Assembly: GCA_025757645.1 (NCBI GenBank) | Contig: CP107216.1 | Coordinates: forward strand, 2,263,001 to 2,327,000 | Length of the DNA stretch: 64,000 bases | Origin: Clostridiales bacterium | GTDB lineage: Bacteria > Bacillota > Clostridia > Oscillospirales > Oscillospiraceae | Direction: 5' to 3' | Shown: in pieces, positions 31,713 to 38,988 of the stretch | How the letters are laid out: every line of letters begins with the position of its first letter | Numbering within the stretch: position 1 is the stretch's first letter | Position numbers and translations under genes: made by a program | The notes under the pieces: model-generated | The model's input: the letters and a program-made list of their open reading frames with translations, nothing else | What the model was told of the DNA's origin: nothing | The model's database searches: none

Positions 31713-32216
31713 ATGTATGACGAACTGACGGAAGTCGACATTCAGAAGATGAAAGACGAGATCGACTACCGCACGCGGGAGCTGCGGCCGAAGCTGATCG
31801 AGGAGGTCAAGGTGGCGCGCGGCTTCGGCGACCTGAGCGAGAACTTTGAATACAAGGCCGCCAAGCGCGAGAAAAACCGCAACGACAGCCGCATCCGCTA
31901 CCTGCAGCGGATGGTGGACACGGCGAAGGTCATCTCCGACCACTCGTCCGGTGACGTGGTGGGTCTGTTCGACAAGGTCGTCATCTATATCCCGGACGAC
32001 GACGAGGAGCAGACGATCCGCCTCGTGACGACGCTGCGGCAAAACGCGCTCGAGGGCCTCATCAGCAAGGAGTCCCCCGTCGGCAAGGCCGTCATGGGCC
32101 ACCGCGCGGGCGAGACCGTGCACGTGCAGGTCAACGAGAACGTCGGCTACGACATCGTCATCCGCTCCGTGGAAAAGGGGCAGGACGACGACTCGCTGCC
32201 CATCAGCGCGTACTGA
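31713..32216 (+). CDS. greA: GreA/GreB family transcription elongation factor
   Basis: A 167-residue elongation factor with an N-terminal coiled coil (residues 1-75, with KVARGFGDLSENFEYKAAK holding the acidic tip that rescues backtracked RNA polymerase). The FKBP-like C-terminal domain includes SPVGKAVMGHRAGETVHVQV. The ATG follows AAATCGAGGTGTTTTTC. It converges with birA; the region between them has been interrupted by a phage-type fragment. Confidence 0.93.
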   Translation: MYDELTEVDIQKMKDEIDYRTRELRPKLIEEVKVARGFGDLSENFEYKAAKREKNRNDSRIRYLQRMVDTAKVISDHSSGDVVGLFDKVVIYIPDDDEEQTIRLVTTLRQNALEGLISKESPVGKAVMGHRAGETVHVQVNENVGYDIVIRSVEKGQDDDSLPISAY

Positions 32217-33909
32217 AACCCGCGCAGAAAAGCAGTGGCTGCATCCAAGCGATGCAGCCGCTGCTTTTGTATTCAGTCCAGATAGCCGAACAGCCCGCGC
32301 CGGTGACGGTCTCGCGCACGTTGGCAGCGTCTCCGTCCACAGCATCGGAGAGCACATCGCGGTCTGTCCGTGTGTCGTCACGCTCAGAAAATCGGATGTC
32401 CGGGTCGCCGGTAGGCTCGCGGTTATCTACATTCTTAATTTGTTCTGGATAAAACGCGACCGTCTCCGTGTCGAGAATGAGTCCATCATAATCCGTCCCA
32501 TTTACTTTATTGAACAGCTCGACCGATGCCACCATGTCTCCGACAGCCGTCTGGTCAACATCATATAGCATTGCAAAATCGCTGCGCCCGCTGGTATAGA
32601 CCGACCGAAGAACGCTGCTCGGCGTAGAGCCATAGCCATAGTTTTCGAAGCTAAAATCATCTTCGTTTGCAGCAACAGCTTCGAGGAACTTTCGCATTTG
32701 ACCTCTGGCGATCGTGGTTTCCGTGGTAGACACAGGGCTCGTAATGTTCAAATAGTACGCACGCGCGCTACCATATTGGATGGCATGAGACACACTGTCC
32801 GTGAAATAGAATCCGCGGCCGTAAAGATTGCTCCCTTTGGAATGTTTGCGGTCAAACACTGTGAAATCGCCATTACCGCCGCGATACATCACTTTCAAAT
32901 TTCCGTTGCCATCGACAACTTTGCTGTTTGTGAAAAACTCACGCTGCTGCTGCGAAAGCTCGTTTCCTGCACTGTCGCGTTCAGAGAATTTCACCCGCCC
33001 AGAATAATCTCCATTCGGGTTCCTCGATTCTCTGAAATGCTGCAAAACATCGTCCGACAATACGCTCTGATGTGTGCTGTTGACAATACTCAAAAAGTCA
33101 GCTATACTTATTTTAGCAGCCTTGATAGGGTAAACACCCTGGGACTTTGTGTCCGCCTGGCTGCTATTTTTTTGCCTCCCGCTGACCGCATGAGTGACAT
33201 CGTAAGATTCCAAACCGGAAATATTTCCACTTCTCTGCTCAACTGTAACAATGGCCACAAACTCTCGGTTTCGGCTGTCGTTCGCATAAGCCGCCATAGC
33301 GTATGTGCCCATCACGTCTTTTGCCTTGTTGTACAGCGCGTTCACAGGAACTGCATTTTGAACCACATCACCAATCACAGCACCAAGTCTGGCATTCGTT
33401 ATCAAACGGTTTACCCCGCCGTTCAAACCATGCCGAATGCTGGACGTGTCAATGCGGAGTTGTCTACCTGTATACGCATTTTGGACATAGATTTTCCCAT
33501 CGCGCTCGCCGCCAACGCTGCGAGCATTTTTCATGCCTTCAGTGATAACAACAGCGGAATTCACCTTCCCGCCTGTGTCTCTGATCATCGGTACTTCCGG
33601 AAGTCTCGTAATGCGCATATCCGGCAGCGAAGTCAGAAAACCATAATTATAGACTTCGCTATCCTCAGCCAAGTTTTTATTTTCATACGCTTGACGCGCC
33701 TGCTCCTGCACACTGCCATCCCCGGCGGTGTTTTCTTTTGCAGCCTTCGTCTTCGCCGCGTCCACCAGCGCATCGTCCCAAAGCTTCTGTAGCTCCACCA
33801 TCCTGCCGAGCATGGCTCTGGCCTCGTCGTGCGTCGCGCGGTCTCCCTTGAACGCAGCGCACAGCAGACTGCAGGCATTTTGGCGAAAACCCAGCAGACT
33901 TTCCGCCAG
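32203..33909 (-). pseudogene. fragment of a phage/ICE large polyvalent protein with an ADP-ribosyltransferase-like domain
   Basis: An open frame of 568 codons; the first ATG with any ribosome binding site is at 33813. The start, EARAMLGRMVELQKLWDDAL, reads like an internal part of a bigger protein. Residues about 290-460 contain the ART-type segment LKVMYRGGNGDFTVFDRKHS, then LYGRGFYFT and DGLILDTETVAFYPEQIKN, plus two linkers ending in RFSERD typical of polyvalent proteins. The last 40 codons are not its own: they come from the birA tail read out of frame. Base composition is clearly less GC-rich than the neighbours. It may still be expressed, but it looks truncated at both ends. Confidence 0.7.
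32228..32318. repeat. direct repeat copy A of the birA 3' end (attachment-like)
   Basis: About 70 bp matching 33912-33984 with a few substitutions: the terminator hairpin with GGCTGCATC / GATGCAGCC arms and the last codons of birA. A further match (CGGTGACGGTCTCGCGC) follows after a 16-bp deletion relative to the intact gene. It ends what is left of birA sequence on the greA side. Confidence 0.85.
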
Positions 33910-33984
33910 TCAAAAGCAGCGGCTGCATCCAAGCGATGCAGCCACTGCTTTCGTATTCAATCCAGATAGCCAAACAGGCCGCGC
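32228..33984. mobile_element. remnant element inserted at the birA 3' end
   Basis: A low-GC segment of about 1.6 kb lies between two direct copies of the birA 3' end and its terminator. The greA-side copy is decayed; the birA-side copy is the functional gene end. The only content is the truncated polyvalent-protein frame. No integrase or recombinase remains. This fits an integrated phage or conjugative element that used the birA end as target and then lost most of its body. Confidence 0.65.
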
Positions 33985-34018
33985 ACGGACACGTCGCCGC
34001 CGGTGACGGTCTCGCGCG
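33912..34018. repeat. direct repeat copy B: intact birA 3' end and terminator
   Basis: Contains the last codons of birA, its TAA/TGA region and the hairpin with GGCTGCATC / GATGCAGCC arms (33921-33942) that ends birA transcription. It matches copy A at 32228-32318. Confidence 0.85.
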
Positions 34019-34943
34019 TGCCGTCCGGCCAGCGGACGACAAGCGCGAAGTCGTCGTCCACCGCCTCGGCAAAGCCGGTGCGGACATCCTCGCCGCGCAC
34101 GACGCGCACCGGCCGCCCGACCGTGACACAGCGCGCGCGGTAATCGTCGAGATACGCGCGCGGGTCGCGCTGCCAGTCGAGGTACATTTGGTCGAGCGCG
34201 CGCACCATTTCCGCTGCCAGCCGCGCGCGGGAGATCTCCAGCCCCGTCTCGGACCGGACCGAGCCCGCTATGGTGCGCAGCTCCGGCGGGAAATCCTCCG
34301 GCCGCTGGTGGACGTTCACGCCGATGCCGGCCACGATGGAATCGACCGTGCCGGTCTCGGCCTCGACGGTCAGCTCCGTGAGGATGCCGCAAAGCTTTTT
34401 CGTGCCGAGGACAAGGTCGTTCGTCCACTTGATGCCCGGCTGCACGCCGCACGCCTCGAGCGCGCGGCAGACGGCCACCGCGACGTGCGCCGTCATGGTC
34501 ATGGCCGCCGTGGGCGCGCAATTCGGCCGCAGGAGCATGGACAGGTAGACCCCCTGCCCCGCGTCCGAGCGAAACGGCCGCCCGGCCCGGCCGCGCCCGG
34601 CCGTCTGCCGGTCGGCAATGGCGCACAGACCGTCCGGCGCGCCGCGCATGGCCTCGGCCTTGAGATAACTGTTCGTGGAGTCGATCTGCGCAAAGCACTG
34701 CACCGTCGCCCGCCGCGCCTCCGGCAGGTAGGACAGCACGTCCCCGGCCGTGAGCGTGTCCGGCCGCGCGCGCAGGCAGTAGCCCCGGTTCGTGACCGCG
34801 TCGATATCATAGCCGTCTGCGCGCAGCGCGCGCACCGCCTGGCTGACCGCCGCGCGCGACACGCCCAGCTTTTCGCGCATTTCCTCGCCGGAGAGATACC
34901 CCTCCGCCTCCGTGAGCAGGAGCAAAACATCGTCCCGCAGCAT
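33957..34943 (-). CDS. birA: bifunctional biotin ligase / biotin operon repressor BirA
   Basis: A 328-residue protein that attaches biotin to carboxyl carriers and represses biotin genes. The N-terminal winged helix is SGEEMREKLGVSRAAVSQAV. The ligase domain has GRGRAGRPFRSDAGQGVYLS for biotin-AMP, KWTNDLVLGTKKLCGILTEL and GIGVNVHQ. The C-terminal domain ends VTGGDVSVRGLFGYLD. The ATG follows AAAGGAGTGTGATCTC. It is divergent from bioY across a biotin-operator-like dyad. Its 3' end is duplicated downstream. Confidence 0.95.
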   Translation of the reverse strand: MLRDDVLLLLTEAEGYLSGEEMREKLGVSRAAVSQAVRALRADGYDIDAVTNRGYCLRARPDTLTAGDVLSYLPEARRATVQCFAQIDSTNSYLKAEAMRGAPDGLCAIADRQTAGRGRAGRPFRSDAGQGVYLSMLLRPNCAPTAAMTMTAHVAVAVCRALEACGVQPGIKWTNDLVLGTKKLCGILTELTVEAETGTVDSIVAGIGVNVHQRPEDFPPELRTIAGSVRSETGLEISRARLAAEMVRALDQMYLDWQRDPRAYLDDYRARCVTVGRPVRVVRGEDVRTGFAEAVDDDFALVVRWPDGTRETVTGGDVSVRGLFGYLD

Positions 34944-34977
34944 GAGATCACACTCCTTTGGATCTTTCTCTGGTGTC

Positions 34978-35006
34978 AGTTTAGCCGATGGCAGCGAAAT
35001 TGTAAA
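34978..35006 (-). promoter_or_regulatory. birA promoter
   Basis: On the minus strand TTTACA (35006-35001) and TAAACT (34983-34978) are spaced by 17 bp. Confidence 0.65.
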
Positions 35007-35023
35007 GCATTTTTCAAAACCGG

Positions 35024-35090
35024 TTGACAATTTGGCGCGCGTGTGCTATCGTCCGATTGTCAAGTAGTTCTTTGTTTTACTTTACAATCG
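35024..35090 (+). promoter_or_regulatory. bioY promoter and BirA-type operator
   Basis: TTGACA (35024-35029) and TATCGT (35047-35052), spacing 17, are followed at once by an inverted repeat: CGATTGTCAAGTA (35054-35066) and TACTTTACAATCG (35078-35090). Firmicutes BirA sites have this ATTGT-(N)-ACAAT form. Binding here would block bioY when biotin is plentiful. Confidence 0.8.
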
Positions 35091-35101
35091 GAGGAGATCC
35101 T

Positions 35102-35635
35102 ATGAAATTTTCGACCAGAGACCTGTGCTTCTGCGCGATCGGCGCGGCGCTCATCGCCGTGTGCGCGTGGATCAGCATCCCGGCGGACGTGCCGTTCACG
35201 CTGCAGACGTTTGCAATCTTCACCGTGTGCGGCCTGCTCGGCGGCAAGCGCGGCACGGTGAGCGTGCTGGTGTATCTGCTGCTGGGCGCGGTAGGCGCGC
35301 CGGTGTTCGCGGGCTTTCGCGGCGGGTTCGCGTCCCTGCTCGGCACGACGGGCGGCTACCTCGTCGGCTTTGTGCTGCTGACGCTCATCATCACCTTCGC
35401 GCAGGCGCACTGGGGGCAGGGCCAGTGGGTGTTCGTGCTCTCGGCGGCCGTGGGGCTGCTCGTGTGCTATGCGTTCGGAACGGCGTGGTTTCTCATCGTC
35501 TACACCCGCACGGGCGCCATCACGCTCGGCGTGGTGCTGGCCAAGTGCGTGCTGCCGTTTCTGCTTCCGGACGCGGTCAAGCTCGCACTGGCGACGCTGC
35601 TGCGTGCGCGGCTGTACCGGCGCATCCCCGCGTGA
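35102..35635 (+). CDS. bioY: biotin transporter BioY
   Basis: A 177-residue membrane protein, the substrate-binding S component of ECF biotin uptake. Family segments are visible: FTLQTFAIFTVCGLLGGKRG near residue 32-51, YLLLGAVGAPVFAGFRGG and LVGFVLL. About six membrane segments. The ATG follows CGGAGGAGATCCT. It is controlled by the operator upstream and is divergent from birA; no biotin synthesis genes are in the window, so the cell appears to import biotin. Confidence 0.95.
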   Translation: MKFSTRDLCFCAIGAALIAVCAWISIPADVPFTLQTFAIFTVCGLLGGKRGTVSVLVYLLLGAVGAPVFAGFRGGFASLLGTTGGYLVGFVLLTLIITFAQAHWGQGQWVFVLSAAVGLLVCYAFGTAWFLIVYTRTGAITLGVVLAKCVLPFLLPDAVKLALATLLRARLYRRIPA

Positions 35636-35653
35636 CAAAGCGCCTGTACGGCG

Positions 35654-35684
35654 AAAAACACCGGCCGAAACGGCCGGTGTTTTT
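35654..35684 (+). terminator. bioY terminator
   Basis: The stem AACACCGGCCG / CGGCCGGTGTT is followed by TTTCTGTTC. Confidence 0.85.
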
Positions 35685-35709
35685 CTGTTCTGTTCTGTTT
35701 TCGGAAGGC

Positions 35710-37122
35710 TCAGTTCCAGTAGTCCGTACCGGTGATGCCGATGTCGGCGGCGTGGAACTCGGGGTTCTTGCCCTCCTTGCGCTGGCGCATGTAGTCCTTG
35801 AGCACGGCCAGACCCTTGTTGCTGAGGATGAGGATGACCGGGATGTTGATGATGACCATCGTGCCCTGGAGCATGTCGGCCGTATCCCACGCGAGGCCGG
35901 CGCTGACGATGGCGCCGACGAACACGAGCGCCGTCGCAGCCAGACGGAACACCGTCATGCCCGCCTTGCTCGGGTCGCGCCGAAGGATATACTTCAGGCA
36001 GCCCTCGCAGTAATAGTAGTTGCCGATGAGCGTCGTGAACGCGAACAGGCTCATGGACACGGCGATGAAGATGGGGCCGAAGCTGCCGAGCGCCTGCTGC
36101 ATGGACGCCTGCACATAGGCCGCGCCGGCCGCTTCCTTGGTCGGCTCAACGCCGGAGCACAGGCACATGAACGCCGTGGCCGAGCAGATGAGCAGCGTGT
36201 CGATGAACACGGACAGCATCTGCACGAGGCCCTGCTTGGCCGGGTGCGAGACGTCGGCCGTGGCGGCCGCGTTCGGCGCCGAGCCCATGCCGGCCTCATT
36301 GGAGTACAGGCCGCGCTTGATGCCCCACATGATGCACGAACCAGCAAAGCCGCTGAACGCCGCCTTGAAATTGAACGCATCGCGGAAGATGTTGGCGATG
36401 ACGCTCGGGAAGATCTTGATGTTCATGAAAATGACGACGAGCGACACGAGGATGTACAGCACGCCCATGACCGGCACGAGCACGCCCGTGATATTGGTCA
36501 GGCGCTTGCCGCCGCCGAGCACGCACGCGGCGAACAGCACCGCCAGGATCGCGCCGATGATGTACGGCGTGCGGCCCTTGGCGTAGAAGCCAAAGCCAGC
36601 GAAGGCGTCCTGCAGATTGTAGGACGCGAGCATGTTGTAGCCGACCACATAGGTCAGGATGAGCACGACGGCAAAAATGACGCCGAGCCAGCGCTGGTGC
36701 AGCGCCTGCTCCATGTAATACGACGGGCCGCCGACGCAGCCGCCCTTGCCGTCCTTTTTCTTATAGACCTGCGCAAGCGCGGACTCGATGAAGGCGCTCG
36801 CCCCGCCGAGCAGCGCCACGACCCACATCCAGAACACGGCGCCGAAGCCGCCGAGGCAGATGGCCGTGGACACGCCGACGATATTGCCGGTGCCGACGCG
36901 CGACGCCGTGGACACCATGAGCGCGCCGAACGAGGAAATGCTGCCCTTCTCCTTCGGCTTTTCCGCGACGACGTGGATGGACTCGCCAAACAGGCGGAAC
37001 TGGATCAGACCGGTGCGGATCGTGAAATACAGGCCCGCGACGATCAGAAACAGCGGCACGATGTACGGCTGATATAAAAAGCCGCCGATCGCATTGACCA
37101 CACTGTCAATTTTGTCAATCAT
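35710..37122 (-). CDS. alanine/glycine:cation symporter family protein (AGCS)
   Basis: A 470-residue transporter with about 11 membrane segments. The AGCS signature lies early (STASRVGTGNIVGVSTAIC), with GGPSYYMEQAL and the conserved SNEAGMGSAPNAAATADVSH near residue 270. It takes up alanine or glycine with Na+. The ATG follows GCAGAGGAGACAAATC. A separate promoter lies at 37181-37209. Confidence 0.93.
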   Translation of the reverse strand: MIDKIDSVVNAIGGFLYQPYIVPLFLIVAGLYFTIRTGLIQFRLFGESIHVVAEKPKEKGSISSFGALMVSTASRVGTGNIVGVSTAICLGGFGAVFWMWVVALLGGASAFIESALAQVYKKKDGKGGCVGGPSYYMEQALHQRWLGVIFAVVLILTYVVGYNMLASYNLQDAFAGFGFYAKGRTPYIIGAILAVLFAACVLGGGKRLTNITGVLVPVMGVLYILVSLVVIFMNIKIFPSVIANIFRDAFNFKAAFSGFAGSCIMWGIKRGLYSNEAGMGSAPNAAATADVSHPAKQGLVQMLSVFIDTLLICSATAFMCLCSGVEPTKEAAGAAYVQASMQQALGSFGPIFIAVSMSLFAFTTLIGNYYYCEGCLKYILRRDPSKAGMTVFRLAATALVFVGAIVSAGLAWDTADMLQGTMVIINIPVILILSNKGLAVLKDYMRQRKEGKNPEFHAADIGITGTDYWN

Positions 37123-37180
37123 GATTTGTCTCCTCTGCAATTTTTCATTTTCCCCGCGGCAAAGCAGCCGCGCGATAGAT

Positions 37181-37209
37181 AGTATACAAAAGATTTGTCA
37201 AAAATGCAA
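37181..37209 (-). promoter_or_regulatory. symporter gene promoter
   Basis: On the minus strand TTGCAT (37209-37204) and TATACT (37186-37181) are spaced by 17 bp. Confidence 0.65.
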
Positions 37210-37230
37210 CCATAATTCAGCAATGTGACA

Positions 37231-37301
37231 AAAACCCTGAAAAATACAGGGTTTTCTCCACGGTGCAGCCTCTTGCGCGGGCGGATATTTCGGCGTAAGA
37301 T
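37231..37301 (+). promoter_or_regulatory. terminator-like hairpin and promoter before the DUF2461 gene
   Basis: The stem AAAACCCTG / CAGGGTTTT (37231-37255) is followed by a promoter-like pair, TTGCGC (37273-37278) and TAAGAT (37296-37301) with 17 bp spacing. Confidence 0.5.
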
Positions 37302-37340
37302 AGGGATACTTTCCACGCGGAGACAAGGAGCGAAACACAC

Positions 37341-38009
37341 ATGTTCACAGGCTTTTCCGACGCAACGATCGACTTTCTCTGGGAGCTGCGCTTTCACAAC
37401 GAGCGCCCGTGGTTTCTGGAGCACAAGCAGGTATTTCTCGACACGCTCGACCGGCCCATGAAGGCGCTGGCTGCGGACGTGACGGCGGCGCTCGAGCAGG
37501 CGTACCCCGACCGGAAGTGGTATCTGCACGTGGCGCGCATCTACCGCGACGCGCGGCGGCTGCACGGCAATGGGCCGTATAAGGAGAACCTCTGGTTCAC
37601 GCTGCGGTGCGACAGCAGCCGCGGGCCGGAGATCCCGGCGTTTTATTTCGAGATCACGCCGCACAACTACAGCTACGGCATGGGCTTTTACTGGGCGAAG
37701 GCGAACACGATGGCGTGCTTCCGCCGCGCGATCGACGCCGATCCCCTGCCGCTGACGGCACTGGCCGAGCGCCTGAACGCGCAGGATACCTTCGTGCTCA
37801 CCGGGCAGGACTACGCCCGCGCGAAGGGCGACCCCGGCGCGCTGCTGCGCCCGTGGTACAATAAGCGCGTGCTCGACCTCTCGTGCGTGCGCGAACACGA
37901 CGACCTGCTCTTCTCCCCCGCGCTGACAGACGCGCTCGTGCGCGGGTTCGGCTTCCTGCTGCCGTACTACGACTATCTCGAGGCCGTGACGCGGCGGGAG
38001 GATGCGTGA
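37341..38009 (+). CDS. DUF2461 family protein
   Basis: A 222-residue protein of the DUF2461 family, function unknown. Characteristic segments are LRFHNERPWFLEHKQVF, the RIYRDARRLHGNGPYKENLW middle part and NYSYGMGFYWA. The ATG follows ACAAGGAGCGAAACACAC. Its stop overlaps the start of the dipeptidase gene (TGATG). Confidence 0.85.
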   Translation: MFTGFSDATIDFLWELRFHNERPWFLEHKQVFLDTLDRPMKALAADVTAALEQAYPDRKWYLHVARIYRDARRLHGNGPYKENLWFTLRCDSSRGPEIPAFYFEITPHNYSYGMGFYWAKANTMACFRRAIDADPLPLTALAERLNAQDTFVLTGQDYARAKGDPGALLRPWYNKRVLDLSCVREHDDLLFSPALTDALVRGFGFLLPYYDYLEAVTRREDA

Positions 38010-38926
38010 TGCGCTGCTTTGACGGCCACTGCGACACGCTCGCGCGCTGCATGACCACCGGCGAGAGGCTGCGGCAAAACGGCGGCCACGTCGATCTTGC
38101 GCGCTGCGCGGCCCTCGGGCAGCACGCGCAGATCTTCGCCGTGTTTGCCGACAGCAGCAAAACAAGTGCCCCGCTCTACACCGTCGCGCAGCAGCAGCAC
38201 GCGCTGCTGGAGCGGGAATGCGCACGCAATGCCGATCTCGTGCGCCGCTGCCGCACGGCGCGGGACGTGCGCGCCGCCTGGGCCGCCGGGAAAACGGCCG
38301 CGCTGCTCGGCATCGAGGGCGCGGAGCTGCTGGAGTGCGACCCGCGGCGGCTGGACGACGCGGCGGCGTGGGAGTGCGTATACGTGACGCTGACGTGGAA
38401 CCACGCAAACGCCCTCGCAGGCTCGCACTGCGACGCGCAGGCGCAGGGGCTCACGGCGCAGGGGCGCGACTTTGTGCGCGCGCTGTATGCGCATCGGATG
38501 CTGCCGGACGTGTCGCACCTGTCGGAGGCGGCGGCGTGGGACGTGGTGCGCCTCGGGCTCGGCCCGGTGATCGCCTCGCACGCAAACAGCCGCGCCGTGT
38601 GCGCGCACACGCGCAACCTCTCGGACGACCTCTTTCGCGCCATCCGCGACAGCGGCGGCGTGGTCGGGCTGAACCTCTACACGGACTTTCTCGGCGGCGA
38701 GGGCATGGACGCCGTCGTGCGCCATGTCGAGCACCTGCTCGACCTCGGCGGCGACAGGACGCTCGCGCTCGGCGGCGACCTCGACGGGTGCGACACGCTC
38801 GGCGGCGGCATCACCGGCGTGCAGGACTACCCAAAGCTCTATGCGGCCATCAAAGCCTGCGGCTATGACGCCGCGCTGCTGCAGGATCTCTTCGCCGACA
38901 ACTGGCTGCGCGTGCTGCCGAAATAA
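38009..38926 (+). CDS. membrane dipeptidase-like peptidase (M19 family)
   Basis: A 305-residue zinc dipeptidase of the renal dipeptidase family. The metal ligands are FDGHCDTLA at the N-terminus, IEGAELLE (the bridging Glu), SHANSRAVC and LGGDLDGCD near the C-terminus. Members cleave dipeptides and D-amino-acid dipeptides. No signal peptide is seen, so it works in the cytosol. It is translationally coupled to the DUF2461 gene before it. Confidence 0.88.
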   Translation: MRCFDGHCDTLARCMTTGERLRQNGGHVDLARCAALGQHAQIFAVFADSSKTSAPLYTVAQQQHALLERECARNADLVRRCRTARDVRAAWAAGKTAALLGIEGAELLECDPRRLDDAAAWECVYVTLTWNHANALAGSHCDAQAQGLTAQGRDFVRALYAHRMLPDVSHLSEAAAWDVVRLGLGPVIASHANSRAVCAHTRNLSDDLFRAIRDSGGVVGLNLYTDFLGGEGMDAVVRHVEHLLDLGGDRTLALGGDLDGCDTLGGGITGVQDYPKLYAAIKACGYDAALLQDLFADNWLRVLPK

Positions 38927-38937
38927 CGGAAACATAC

Positions 38938-38972
38938 AATGCCCCGCCGCAGAAACCTGCGGCGGGGCATTT
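38938..38972. terminator. bidirectional terminator
   Basis: The stem GCCCCGCCGCAG / CTGCGGCGGGGC sits between convergent genes. Confidence 0.85.
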
Positions 38973-38988
38973 TCTCTATCAGGATATC

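Noticed and set aside
32698..33792. Plus-strand frame over the polyvalent-protein fragment
   Set aside because: The minus strand shows the family motifs; the plus frame has no recognisable segment or ribosome binding site.
35125..37077. 650-codon plus-strand frame over bioY and the symporter
   Set aside because: Crosses bioY in a wrong frame and runs antisense to an AGCS transporter; composition shows it is a shadow.
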